Counted from the stretch's first letter, positions 1 through 7,043 are shown. The stretch: DNA of 17,788 bases from JBMOLK01 sp049325575 (GCA_049325575.1 JBMOLK010000075.1:1-17788), one strand, 5' to 3'. A program made the numbers and translations. The notes: generated by a model not told the origin, from the sequence alone.

Positions 1-1
1 A

Positions 2-193
2 CAGAAAGTAAAAAAGCTTAACGATACATTAGAAAGCAGAAAGATAGTTGAAAAAGCAAAATGGATACTTGTGGAGCAAAACGGTTTATCCGAAGCGGAA
101 GCCTATGAAGCTATCAAGAAAAAAAGCAGGGACAATAGAATGCCGATGAAGAGTATAGCGGAAGCACTTATACTCACCAGAGGTATGAGTTGA
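2..193 (+). CDS. ANTAR-domain RNA-binding regulator (C-terminal end, partial)
   Basis: The last 63 residues of a protein whose start lies outside the window; the frame is open from the first bases to TGA at 191-193. The visible part is an ANTAR domain: a helix with LESRKIVEKAKWIL, then the typical GLSEAEAYEAIKKKSRD turn and helix, then a third helix SIAEALILTR. ANTAR proteins are usually response regulators or sensor fusions that bind paired stem-loops in nascent mRNA and stop terminator formation (established knowledge). The N-terminal signal-input domain cannot be seen. It sits directly upstream of a glnK-amtB-nif region whose leader holds a strong intrinsic terminator, so it is a good candidate regulator of these genes (inference). 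Family call is confident; the target is not proven. Confidence 0.88.
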   Translation, partial: QKVKKLNDTLESRKIVEKAKWILVEQNGLSEAEAYEAIKKKSRDNRMPMKSIAEALILTRGMS

Positions 194-208
194 GGAGAAA
201 TATGCGTA

Positions 209-287
209 TTTGCAAGATTGATACGTGTATATTGCAGAAAAACTAAAAATTTGCAATAAATTTAAAATAACTATTGCAAATTTGCAA
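209..287. repeat. Cluster of TTGCAA boxes over the glnK promoter (candidate operator)
   Basis: TTTGCAA occurs at 209-215, 250-256 and 281-287, and its reverse complement TTGCAAA at 274-280. The last two form a perfect 14-base palindrome, TTGCAAATTTGCAA (274-287), lying over the proposed -35 box. A further TTGCA half-site is at 232-236. An 11-base direct repeat ATTTGCAAGAT is at 208-218 and 280-290. The three same-direction boxes are 41 and 31 bases apart, close to whole helical turns. This looks like a DNA-binding-protein operator; the protein is unknown. Confidence 0.45.
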
Positions 288-302
288 GATATATGCTAAC
301 AT
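274..302 (+). promoter_or_regulatory. Probable sigma-A promoter of glnK-amtB
   Basis: A -35-like TTGCAA (274-279) is separated by 17 bases from a -10-like TAACAT (297-302). The -10 is preceded by TGC, giving an extended -10 (TGN). Each hexamer matches consensus at 4 of 6 bases. The start would fall near 309, so the transcript would carry a leader of about 200 nt containing the hairpin and terminator described below. No -24/-12 (sigma-54) motif was found in this stretch. Confidence 0.5.
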
Positions 303-333
303 AAATTCATAAGATGAATTAATTGAATATTAA

Positions 334-373
334 GAAGGCATTATAGAATTCCAGGTACGAATTTTATACCTTC
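334..373 (+). promoter_or_regulatory. Leader hairpin upstream of the glnK attenuator
   Basis: TATAGAATTC (342-351) pairs with GAATTTTATA (359-368), including one G-T pair, leaving the 7-nt loop CAGGTAC. It is extended by GAAGG (334-338) with CCTTC (369-373) across a 3-base bulge. Loop bases AGGTA (353-357) can instead pair with TACCT (367-371), so two mutually exclusive folds or a pseudoknot are possible. It lies between the promoter and the terminator, where an antitermination element would be expected. It is not a clear match to the ANTAR two-hexaloop consensus. Confidence 0.45.
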
Positions 374-382
374 CGGGCTGAG

Positions 383-422
383 ACGCCATAATCTATAGGA
401 ATATAGGTTTATGGCGTTTTTT
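383..422 (+). terminator. Intrinsic terminator in the glnK leader (attenuator)
   Basis: ACGCCATAA (383-391) pairs with TTATGGCGT (409-417). Inside it CTATA (393-397) pairs with TATAG (402-406) around a GGAA tetraloop. The run of T at 417-422 completes a textbook Rho-independent terminator. It sits downstream of the likely promoter and about 90 bases before the glnK start, so it would stop transcription before any gene is read unless relieved. That position is why I read it as an attenuator rather than the end of the upstream ANTAR gene, which stops at 193. Confidence 0.75.
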
Positions 423-460
423 ATTGATTTCTTACGGTGAAATGAAAGTGACAAAACCTA

Positions 461-477
461 GTGCCATTGATGGGCAC
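461..477 (+). promoter_or_regulatory. Small hairpin between attenuator and glnK
   Basis: GTGCC (461-465) pairs with GGCAC (473-477) around the loop ATTGATG. It lies 18 bases before the glnK ribosome binding site. The loop begins A..G like ANTAR-binding loops, but it has seven bases rather than six and follows the terminator instead of preceding it. Its role is unknown. Confidence 0.3.
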
Positions 478-510
478 GAGATTATATTAAATTGAAAAGG
501 AGTGGGCTTT

Positions 511-855
511 ATGAAAAAATTAGAGATTATAACCAGGGCAGAGAAGCTCGAAGATCTAAAGGAATTGATCAACAGTTCAGGTCATTACGGCATGACGGTC
601 AGTATGGTATCCGGATGCGGTCTGCAAAAAGGAAGAAAGGAAATATACAGAGGGGCGGAATACAGTATTAATCTGCTTCCTAAGGTTAAGGTTGAAATAG
701 TTCTTCCTGATGATATCGTTGATGATATGGTAGACAAAATAATAAGAACTGTAAAAACCGGTCAAATCGGGGACGGAAAGATTTTTATCTACAACATTGA
801 AAATGCAGTAAGAATAAGAACAGGCGAGATTGGTGAAAAGGCAATTTTAGAGTAG
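511..855 (+). CDS. glnK: PII nitrogen-regulatory protein, GlnK/GlnB family
   Basis: A 114-residue PII protein, the usual family length. The T-loop carries EIYRGAEYSI with Tyr46 and Tyr51 (Tyr51 is the uridylylation site in proteobacteria), followed by LLPKVKVEIVL. The B-loop region TGQIGDGKIF (83-92) and the C-terminal VRIRTGEIGE are canonical. PII trimers bind ATP/ADP and 2-oxoglutarate and report nitrogen status. The start is ATG 511 because AGGAG (498-502) is 8 bases before it; a GTG at 502 overlaps that site and is unlikely. The gene lies 55 bases upstream of amtB, and this conserved pairing argues for a GlnK role: blocking the ammonium channel when nitrogen is plentiful. GlnB is the alternative name. 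It probably lies behind the attenuator at 383-422. Confidence 0.93.
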   Translation: MKKLEIITRAEKLEDLKELINSSGHYGMTVSMVSGCGLQKGRKEIYRGAEYSINLLPKVKVEIVLPDDIVDDMVDKIIRTVKTGQIGDGKIFIYNIENAVRIRTGEIGEKAILE

Positions 856-910
856 CAGATGCTTAGGATGAAATTAAATGATTATTTATTAGAGAGGGGT
901 CGTGACTATT

Positions 911-2242
911 ATGAAAAAGAGGTTGGTTTCACTTATTGTTGTTTTAATTATTTTGCTGGTTCCTTCATTTGTACTGGCAGCTGACGATGAAATAAATGCT
1001 GCTACTGCAAGTGCAATAAATACTATATGGGTATTGGTGGCAGCGTTTCTGGTGTTCTTTATGCAGGCAGGGTTTGCAATGGTTGAAGCAGGGTTTACAA
1101 GAGCCAAAAACGCCAGTAACATAATCATGAAAAACCTTATGGACTTTGCCATTGGCTCATTGGTATTCTTTGCAGTAGGTTTCGGGCTGATGTTTGGGCT
1201 CGATAAGGGCGGATTTATGGGTACATCGGGATTTTTTGCAATGGATAGCATGGAACATCTGGGGTTAAGTATACCTCTTGAAGCCTTTATCATATTCCAG
1301 ACCGTGTTTGCAGCAACGGCAGCTACTATTGTATCGGGTGCCATGGCAGAAAGGACAAAGTTTTCATCATATGTTGCATACAGTGCAGTTATCAGCCTTG
1401 TAATATATCCTATTGTAGGCCACTGGGTATGGGGAGGCGGATGGCTTTCCAAGCTTAACTTTATAGATTTTGCAGGATCAACGGTTGTTCACTCTCTTGG
1501 AGGATGGGCAGCACTGGTTGGAGCTTCAATACTGGGACCTAGAATCGGTAAGTTCAACAAAGACGGGAAACCCAATGCAATTCCCGGGCACAGCATTACT
1601 TTAGGAGCTTTAGGAGTATTCATATTATGGTTTGGCTGGTTTGGGTTTAATCCAGGCAGTACATTGGCAGGTACTGATTTAAGTATAGGCAGAATAGCAA
1701 TGACTACAAATCTAGCAGCTGCAGCAGGAGCTTGTGTAGTTATGATAGTAACATGGATAAGGTATAAGAAACCTGATGTCAGTATGACTCTAAACGGAGC
1801 TTTGGGAGGCCTGGTTGCAATTACTGCAGGCTGTGCAGCAGTTAGTATGGTAGGATCCATAATAATAGGCGCTATAGCTGGATTTGTAATAGTTTTCGGT
1901 GTTGAGTTTGTAGAAAAAGTGTTGAAGGTTGACGACCCTGTAGGAGCTGTAACTGTTCATGGATTATGTGGGTCCATAGGTACACTGCTGGTGGGCTTGT
2001 TTGCAACAGAAAGCGGTCTTCTTTATGGAGGAGGATTCAGGCAGCTTGGAGTTCAGGCTTTAGGTGTTGCAGCCGTAGCAGTATGGACTTTGGCAACAAC
2101 TTTTATACTCTTTAAAGCTATTAAGGCTACAATCGGACTTAGAGTTTCAAAAGAAGACGAAGAAATGGGTCTTGATATAGGTGAACATGGAACACAGGCA
2201 TATGCTGACTTCCATGTGAAATCGGTAGACTCAATATTCTAA
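911..2242 (+). CDS. amtB: Ammonium transporter AmtB
   Basis: A 443-residue Amt/Mep/Rh channel that conducts ammonium across the cytoplasmic membrane. Residues 1-23 form a signal peptide (MKKR, hydrophobic core, VLA-A), followed by about eleven hydrophobic segments. Family landmarks include FQTVFAATAATIVSGAMAER (129-148), Asp186 with His194 (DFAGSTVVHSLGG), and the second pore histidine His350 (VGAVTVHGLCG); these are the twin histidines of the pore. The C-terminal tail after residue 408 has the regulatory EMGLD..EHG motif typical of GlnK-regulated channels. The start is ATG 911 with AGAGGGG (893-899) upstream; the in-frame GTG at 902 is too close to that site. It is co-transcribed with glnK and is followed by a terminator before nifH. 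Confidence 0.96.
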   Translation: MKKRLVSLIVVLIILLVPSFVLAADDEINAATASAINTIWVLVAAFLVFFMQAGFAMVEAGFTRAKNASNIIMKNLMDFAIGSLVFFAVGFGLMFGLDKGGFMGTSGFFAMDSMEHLGLSIPLEAFIIFQTVFAATAATIVSGAMAERTKFSSYVAYSAVISLVIYPIVGHWVWGGGWLSKLNFIDFAGSTVVHSLGGWAALVGASILGPRIGKFNKDGKPNAIPGHSITLGALGVFILWFGWFGFNPGSTLAGTDLSIGRIAMTTNLAAAAGACVVMIVTWIRYKKPDVSMTLNGALGGLVAITAGCAAVSMVGSIIIGAIAGFVIVFGVEFVEKVLKVDDPVGAVTVHGLCGSIGTLLVGLFATESGLLYGGGFRQLGVQALGVAAVAVWTLATTFILFKAIKATIGLRVSKEDEEMGLDIGEHGTQAYADFHVKSVDSIF

Positions 2243-2281
2243 GCATTAAATTATAGAGTATGATAACTTAAGAGTGGATAT

Positions 2282-2304
2282 TTAAATTCCTTGAATGAAT
2301 TTAG
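2282..2304 (+). promoter_or_regulatory. Leader hairpin before the nifH attenuator/terminator
   Basis: AAATTC (2284-2289) pairs with GAATTT (2297-2302), extended by T2283-A2303 and a T-G pair, around the 7-nt loop CTTGAAT. The whole loop is complementary to ATTCAAG (2369-2375), which lies beyond the terminator hairpin; counting the first stem base gives 8 bp, CTTGAATG with CATTCAAG (2368-2375). Stem sequence, loop size and position resemble the hairpin upstream of the glnK terminator. AT-rich stems can arise by chance. Confidence 0.4.
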
Positions 2305-2317
2305 TATCGAAAGGCCC

Positions 2318-2356
2318 GGGCGCTAGAATCAAGTGATTTTGGTGCCCTTTTGTTTT
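2318..2356 (+). terminator. Strong intrinsic terminator between amtB and nifH
   Basis: A 13-bp stem, 2318-2330 with 2335-2347, starts GGGCGC and ends GTGCCC. It includes three G-T pairs, has an AAGT loop, and is followed by TTTTGTTTT (2348-2356). It may simply end the glnK-amtB transcript. It may also act as an attenuator limiting read-through into nifH, since I could not identify a convincing promoter between 2357 and the nifH ribosome binding site at 2416. Confidence 0.75.
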
Positions 2357-2428
2357 ACGGACTAAGCCATTCAAGTTTAAAATAGCAATTAACATTACAG
2401 ACAACAAAAACGGATGGAGGTATTCTTT

Positions 2429-3250
2429 ATGAGACAGGTAGCTATTTATGGAAAAGGTGGAATAGGTAAATCAACAACTACACAAAACCTTACAGCAGGT
2501 CTTGGTGAGATGGGAAAACAGGTGATGATTGTTGGATGCGACCCTAAGGCTGACTCAACCAGATTGGTTTTAGGCGGGTTGGCACAAAAAAGTGTTCTTG
2601 ACACTTTAAGAGAAGAAGGAGAAGAAGTTGAACTCGAAAACATAATGAAAAACGGTGTGTTCGGCATCAGATGTGTTGAATCCGGGGGACCTGAACCAGG
2701 CGTCGGATGCGCAGGAAGAGGTATCATAACCTCAATTAATATGCTGGAAAGCCTTGGGGCTTATACGGATGATCTGGACTATGTTTTCTATGATGTACTT
2801 GGAGATGTTGTATGTGGTGGCTTTGCAATGCCTATTAGAGAAGGAAAAGCACAGGAAATTTACATTGTAGCAAGCGGTGAAATGATGGCCTTATATGCTG
2901 CCAACAACATTTGTAAAGGTATTCAGAAGTATGCCAATACAGGGGGAACGCGCTTGGGGGGTATAATTTGTAACAGCAGAAAGGTTGATGGTGAAAAGGA
3001 GCTTCTGGAAGCCTTTGCAAAGGAACTAGGCAGTCAGTTGATTTACTTTGTACCCAGGGACAATATGGTTCAAAGAGCAGAAATCAATAGGAAGACGGTA
3101 ATTGACTTTGATCCTAAGCATCCGCAGGCAGATGCATACAGAGGGCTTGCCAATGCAGTTGATAGCAATGATATGTTTGTAGTACCAAAGCCTATGGTGC
3201 AGGATAGACTGGAAGCAATATTGATGGAGCATGGAATACTGGATATTTAG
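2429..3250 (+). CDS. nifH: Nitrogenase iron protein (dinitrogenase reductase) NifH
   Basis: A 273-residue Fe protein that passes electrons to the MoFe protein with ATP hydrolysis. The P-loop GKGGIGKST is at 8-16. The two cysteines that hold the [4Fe-4S] cluster between the two subunits are Cys94 (GVGCAGRG) and Cys129 (DVLGDVVCGGFAMP). Arg97 is the equivalent of the residue ADP-ribosylated in bacteria with DraT. GCDPKADSTR (36-45) is the first switch region. The start is ATG 2429 with GGAGG (2416-2420) eight bases upstream; an ATG at 2414 overlaps this site. It leads the order nifH-nifI1-nifI2-nifD-nifK found in Clostridia and methanogens. Length and sequence are like C. pasteurianum NifH; nothing looks truncated. 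Confidence 0.98.
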   Translation: MRQVAIYGKGGIGKSTTTQNLTAGLGEMGKQVMIVGCDPKADSTRLVLGGLAQKSVLDTLREEGEEVELENIMKNGVFGIRCVESGGPEPGVGCAGRGIITSINMLESLGAYTDDLDYVFYDVLGDVVCGGFAMPIREGKAQEIYIVASGEMMALYAANNICKGIQKYANTGGTRLGGIICNSRKVDGEKELLEAFAKELGSQLIYFVPRDNMVQRAEINRKTVIDFDPKHPQADAYRGLANAVDSNDMFVVPKPMVQDRLEAILMEHGILDI

Positions 3251-3313
3251 TAATTGCAGGTACCTGTTGGAGCTATAAAAGACTTACATTAAATAGTTAG
3301 GAGGATTTATATT

Positions 3314-3640
3314 ATGTTAATGATAAGAGCCATTATAAGACCGGAAAAAGTTGGAGTTGTGTTGTCCGAACTGTGTGATGCCGGATTTCCAGCAGTAACA
3401 AAGCTGGATGTTATGGGAAGAGGTAAGCAGAGAGGTGTAAAAGTAGGAGAAGTGTTTTATGATGAGATACCAAAGGAAATGCTCATGATGGTAGTAAAGG
3501 ATGAGGATAAGGATGATGTTGTAAAAGTAATAATGAAGAATGCTAGAACCGGAGAAAGCGGTGCCTTTGGGGATGGGAAAATATTTATAAGCCCTGTGGA
3601 AGAAGCATATACCATAAGCTCAGGAGTTAACGAGCTTTAG
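3314..3640 (+). CDS. nifI1: PII-family nitrogenase switch-off protein NifI1
   Basis: A 108-residue PII-like protein between nifH and nifD, the diagnostic position of nifI1 (formerly glnB-like, nifHI1). It begins MIRAIIRPEKVGVVLSEL and has GRGKQRGVKVGEVFYDEIPK in place of the normal T-loop: the YRGAEY motif is absent, as expected of NifI1. The C-terminal FGDGKIFISPVEEAYTISSG is the nucleotide-binding end of PII proteins. In methanogens NifI1 and NifI2 form a complex that binds dinitrogenase and blocks electron delivery when 2-oxoglutarate falls, giving reversible ammonium switch-off (established knowledge). The ribosome binding site TAGGAGG (3298-3304) supports ATG 3314. Confidence 0.93.
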   Translation: MLMIRAIIRPEKVGVVLSELCDAGFPAVTKLDVMGRGKQRGVKVGEVFYDEIPKEMLMMVVKDEDKDDVVKVIMKNARTGESGAFGDGKIFISPVEEAYTISSGVNEL

Positions 3641-3676
3641 GGGTTGTAACAAAGACAGGATAAAGGAGGAGCATTT

Positions 3677-4060
3677 ATGAAGGAAGTGTTGGCAGTAATA
3701 AGGATGGAAATGATCAACCAGACCAAACATGCATTGCTGAATGAGGGATTTGCAGCACTAAACTGCAGGAAGGTACTTGGCCGGGGAAAGAAAAAGGTAG
3801 ACTTTTCAATAATAGAAAGCATGGTATCTGGAGCTGAAATATCCTCTCCAAAAGTTGTTGAAGCCATAACCGAGGGACACAGACTAATCCCTAAAAGGCT
3901 TCTTTCAGTGGTTGTGAAGGATGATGAGGTGCAAAAGGTAGTAGATACAATAATCAGTGTAAACAGCAAAGGAAAACCAGGAGACGGAAAAGTATTTGTT
4001 ATGCCGATCACAGATGTCGTAAGGGTTAGAACCGGCGAAACCGGAGAAATAGCGATTTGA
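3677..4060 (+). CDS. nifI2: PII-family nitrogenase switch-off protein NifI2
   Basis: A 127-residue PII-like protein, longer than GlnK and NifI1 because of an extended T-loop region (about residues 38-72, GRGKKKVDFSIIESMVSGAE then EGHRLIPKRLLSVVVKD). That extension is typical of NifI2, the effector-sensing partner of NifI1. The C-terminal PGDGKVFVMPITDVVRVRTG is the conserved PII nucleotide-binding segment. AAAGGAGG (about 3662-3669) precedes ATG 3677. The gap to nifI1 is 36 bases and to nifD 14 bases, so all are translated from one message. The pair probably acts on NifDK directly rather than on transcription. Confidence 0.93.
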   Translation: MKEVLAVIRMEMINQTKHALLNEGFAALNCRKVLGRGKKKVDFSIIESMVSGAEISSPKVVEAITEGHRLIPKRLLSVVVKDDEVQKVVDTIISVNSKGKPGDGKVFVMPITDVVRVRTGETGEIAI

Positions 4061-4074
4061 TGAGGTGATAATAT

Positions 4075-5664
4075 ATGAAGAGCAAAATAGATAAAATTGT
4101 TGAAAGCTATCCTGCGGCTGTGTTTAAAAACAGGAAGCAGCACATTATTGTAAAGGAAGACAGCACCACCGAACCACAAACCATTACAGCGAATACCCGT
4201 ACTGTTCCTGGAATAATTACAAACCGTGGATGCTGCTATGCAGGATGCAAAGGGGTTGTGCTGGCACCGTTAAGAGATGCGGTGGTACTTACTCACGGGC
4301 CCATAGGCTGCGGTTATTATACCTGGGGAACCAGAAGGAATAAAGGAAGAACAACCGGGGACGAAAAGAACTTCCTGAACTACTGTTTTTCAACCGACCT
4401 TCAGGAAGGGGATATAGTATTCGGAGGAGAGAAGAAGCTTGTACAGGCTATTAAGGAAATTGTGGAGATATTTGACCCTAAGACAATATTTATATGCTCT
4501 ACCTGTCCTGTTGGACTTATTGGTGATGATATTCATGCTGTTGCAGCAAATGCGCAGAAGGAGTACGGGATAAAAGTAATAGCGTTCAGCTGCGAAGGTT
4601 ATAAGGGTGTTAGCCAATCGGGAGGACATCATATAGCCAATAATGGTCTTATAAAGCATATTATCGGTACAGGTGACAAAGCAGTTGGAAAGTATGCCAT
4701 CAATATTCTTGGTGAATACAACATAGGTGGAGACGGATGGGAGATTGAACGGATTTTAAAGAAAATAGGCTATGAGATAGTGTCCCTGATCCCGGGCAAC
4801 GGAACGGTTGAAGACTTAAAAAGTGCCCATAAGGCAGATCTCAACGTAATCCAATGTCACCGGTCCATAAACTATATTGGTGAAATGATGAAGACAAAAT
4901 ACGGCCAGGATTGGATCAAGGTCAACTTCATAGGCGTTAACAGTACAATAAAGAGTCTTAGGAATTTGGCAAAATATTTCGATGATCCGGATCTTACAGC
5001 AAGGACTGAAGCAGTTATTCAGGAAGAATTGGATGAAATAACACAAGCTTTGGACGAGTATAAAAAAATGTGCCAGGGTAAAACTGCAGCACTGTTTGTT
5101 GGAGGCTCCAGAGCGCATCACTACCAGCATCTTTTAAGAGACCTTGGTGTTGAAACAATTCTGGCAGGTTATGAGTTTGCTCACAGGGATGACTATGAAG
5201 GAAGAGAAGTAATACCAAATATTAAGGAAGATGGAGACAGTAAGAACATAGAAAGCCTGGAGATTCAGCCCGATCCGCAGCACTTTAGAGTACGTCTTTC
5301 AAAGGAAAGGTATGAGAAGTTAAAAGACCAAATACCTCTAAACTACTATGCAGGAATGATAAAGGAAATGAAGGACGGGAGTATTGTTGTAGATGACCTT
5401 AATCACTACGAAACTGAAGAATTTTTAAAGCTTGTAAAACCTGATATTTTCTGCTCCGGCATAAAGGATAAATACATTGCCCATAAGGCCGGGATTTTCT
5501 CAAAACAGCTGCACTCTTACGATTACAGCGGGCCTTATGCAGGATTTAAAGGTGCAGTAATATTTGCAAGGGATATCGCAATGGGACTTACAACTCCATC
5601 CTGGAGTCTGGTAACTCCTCCGTGGAAAACACAACCTATGCTAGAAGGAAGCTATGCTATATAA
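4075..5664 (+). CDS. nifD: Nitrogenase MoFe protein alpha chain NifD
   Basis: A 529-residue alpha subunit of dinitrogenase, where N2 is reduced at FeMo-co. P-cluster ligands are Cys53 (RGCCYAGCKG), Cys79 (GPIGCG) and Cys144 (STCPVG). FeMo-co ligands are Cys261 (VIQCHRSINYI) and His480 (LHSYDYSGPYAG). Gln181 and His185 (QSGGHHIAN) match the catalytic Gln191/His195 of Azotobacter, and Arg86 matches Arg96. A clostridial insertion, roughly residues 395-450 (LEIQPDPQHF through VVDDLNHYET), explains the extra length and matches the one known from C. pasteurianum. There is no anfG/vnfG-like delta subunit gene nearby and all ligands fit the Mo type. GAGGTGATA precedes ATG 4075. The gap to nifK is 12 bases. 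Confidence 0.98.
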   Translation: MKSKIDKIVESYPAAVFKNRKQHIIVKEDSTTEPQTITANTRTVPGIITNRGCCYAGCKGVVLAPLRDAVVLTHGPIGCGYYTWGTRRNKGRTTGDEKNFLNYCFSTDLQEGDIVFGGEKKLVQAIKEIVEIFDPKTIFICSTCPVGLIGDDIHAVAANAQKEYGIKVIAFSCEGYKGVSQSGGHHIANNGLIKHIIGTGDKAVGKYAINILGEYNIGGDGWEIERILKKIGYEIVSLIPGNGTVEDLKSAHKADLNVIQCHRSINYIGEMMKTKYGQDWIKVNFIGVNSTIKSLRNLAKYFDDPDLTARTEAVIQEELDEITQALDEYKKMCQGKTAALFVGGSRAHHYQHLLRDLGVETILAGYEFAHRDDYEGREVIPNIKEDGDSKNIESLEIQPDPQHFRVRLSKERYEKLKDQIPLNYYAGMIKEMKDGSIVVDDLNHYETEEFLKLVKPDIFCSGIKDKYIAHKAGIFSKQLHSYDYSGPYAGFKGAVIFARDIAMGLTTPSWSLVTPPWKTQPMLEGSYAI

Positions 5665-5676
5665 GGGGGAATTAAA

Positions 5677-7041
5677 ATGTTGGATTACACTCCAAAGGAA
5701 TATGTTAAAAGAAACGGCCTGGTAATAAACCCTGCCAAGACCTGTCAGCCTGTCGGAGCTATGTATGCTGCACTGGGAATACACAAATGCCTTCCGCACA
5801 GTCATGGATCACAAGGCTGCTGCGCATACCACAGAAAATTTCTCACAAGGAATTTCAGAGATCCGGTCATGGCATCCACCAGCTCTTTTACAGAAGGTGC
5901 AGCAGTTTTCGGTGGAGGATCAAATTTGAAAACAGCCATTAAAAACGTCTTTTCAATATACGACCCTGATATAATTGCAGTTCACACCACTTGTTTGTCC
6001 GAAACAATAGGGGACGATATACCTTCTTTTATTGCACAATCCCAGGTGCCACAGGGAAAGATTGTTATACATGCAAATACCCCAAGCTATCAGGGGTCTC
6101 ATATAACAGGTTTCTCAAATATGGTAAAGGGTATGGTAAAGTATCTTGCGGAGAATACAGGGAATCCAAATGGGAAGGTAAATGTTATCCCCGGATTTGT
6201 AAATCCTTCAGACATGAGGGAGATAAAGAGGCTTTTAAAGGAAATGGGTGTAAGCTTCATAATGTTCCCTGATACAAGCGGTGTTCTTGATGCACCCATG
6301 ACCGGCAAATTCGAAATGTATCCCAAGGGAGGAACAAGGATTGAGGACTTAAGAGATTCAGGCAATTCAATGGCGACAATAGCCATGGGAAGCTTCTCAT
6401 CGGCAGACGGATCCTTTGAGCTTGAAAACAAGTGCAAGGTTACTCCTAAGGTGATAAAGACTCCAATAGGGATAAAAGCAACAGACGAGTTTCTGATGAC
6501 GTTATCAAAGATTACAGGTAAGGAAATACCTTATGAAATAGAAGAGGAACGTGGACAGGTAATAGACATTATGGTTGACTGTCATTACCATTATCATGGC
6601 AAAAAGGTTGCCATATTTGGTGATCCCGATATTGTCGCAGCACTTACTGAATTCACACTAACGCTGGGAATGATTCCTAAATATGTTATAACGGGGACAC
6701 AGGGAGAATCCTTTGAAAGAGAGATTGACCAAATGCTCTCGGAGGCAGGGGTTGAAGGCAGCAAGGTTAAGAGTGGCGGTGACCTTTTTACACTACACCA
6801 GTGGATGAAGGAAGAACCGGTAGATATAATGCTTGGAACTACACATGGTAAATACATTGCAAGAGCTGAAGATGTTCCATTTGTAAGAATAGGGTTTCCG
6901 ATACTCGACAGGAGTGTACATTCCTATATACCTATCGTAGGCTATAAGGGTGCAATGAGGATTATAGAATTAATAAGTAACGTACTTCTTGACAGGCAGG
7001 ATAGAGATGCTGCCGATGAGGATCTTGAGTTGATTATGTAG
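5677..7041 (+). CDS. nifK: Nitrogenase MoFe protein beta chain NifK
   Basis: A 454-residue beta subunit. It is some 50-70 residues shorter than proteobacterial NifK because it lacks the N-terminal extension, as in C. pasteurianum, where the alpha insertion is thought to compensate. P-cluster ligands are Cys23 (PAKTCQPVGA), Cys48 (HGSQGCC) and Cys106 (TTCLSETIGDD). Ser141 (YQGSHITG) aligns with Azotobacter Ser188, the redox-dependent P-cluster ligand. AAGGGGGA (5663-5670), which overlaps the nifD stop region, precedes ATG 5677, so translation of nifD and nifK is probably coupled. The C-terminal half has VRIGFPILDRSVHSYIPIVG, typical of NifK. Intact. Confidence 0.98.
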   Translation: MLDYTPKEYVKRNGLVINPAKTCQPVGAMYAALGIHKCLPHSHGSQGCCAYHRKFLTRNFRDPVMASTSSFTEGAAVFGGGSNLKTAIKNVFSIYDPDIIAVHTTCLSETIGDDIPSFIAQSQVPQGKIVIHANTPSYQGSHITGFSNMVKGMVKYLAENTGNPNGKVNVIPGFVNPSDMREIKRLLKEMGVSFIMFPDTSGVLDAPMTGKFEMYPKGGTRIEDLRDSGNSMATIAMGSFSSADGSFELENKCKVTPKVIKTPIGIKATDEFLMTLSKITGKEIPYEIEEERGQVIDIMVDCHYHYHGKKVAIFGDPDIVAALTEFTLTLGMIPKYVITGTQGESFEREIDQMLSEAGVEGSKVKSGGDLFTLHQWMKEEPVDIMLGTTHGKYIARAEDVPFVRIGFPILDRSVHSYIPIVGYKGAMRIIELISNVLLDRQDRDAADEDLELIM

Positions 7042-7043
7042 CG

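Noticed and set aside
194..510. TPP riboswitch (CTGAGA at 378-383) or canonical ANTAR two-hexaloop element
   Set aside because: CTGAGA stands alone without the other conserved TPP segments. Candidate loops here have 7 bases or lack the A1/G4 pattern ahead of the terminator, so the element is described only as a hairpin and attenuator.
889..1452. Long minus-strand open frames opposite amtB, nifI2, NifB and other genes
   Set aside because: They lie entirely opposite well-supported genes, lack ribosome binding sites and encode no recognisable protein; they are frame shadows.
2357..2428. Sigma-54 nifH promoter with upstream activator sites
   Set aside because: No GG-N10-GC type -24/-12 pair and no TGT-N10-ACA site was seen.
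3257..3266. Palindrome CAGGTACCTG just after nifH
   Set aside because: Only 10 bases, with no U-tract and no repeat elsewhere in matching context; too weak to call a terminator or operator.
4075..5664. Alternative (V or Fe-only) nitrogenase
   Set aside because: There is no delta-subunit gene between D and K, and NifD/NifK residues and the clostridial insertion fit the Mo enzyme.
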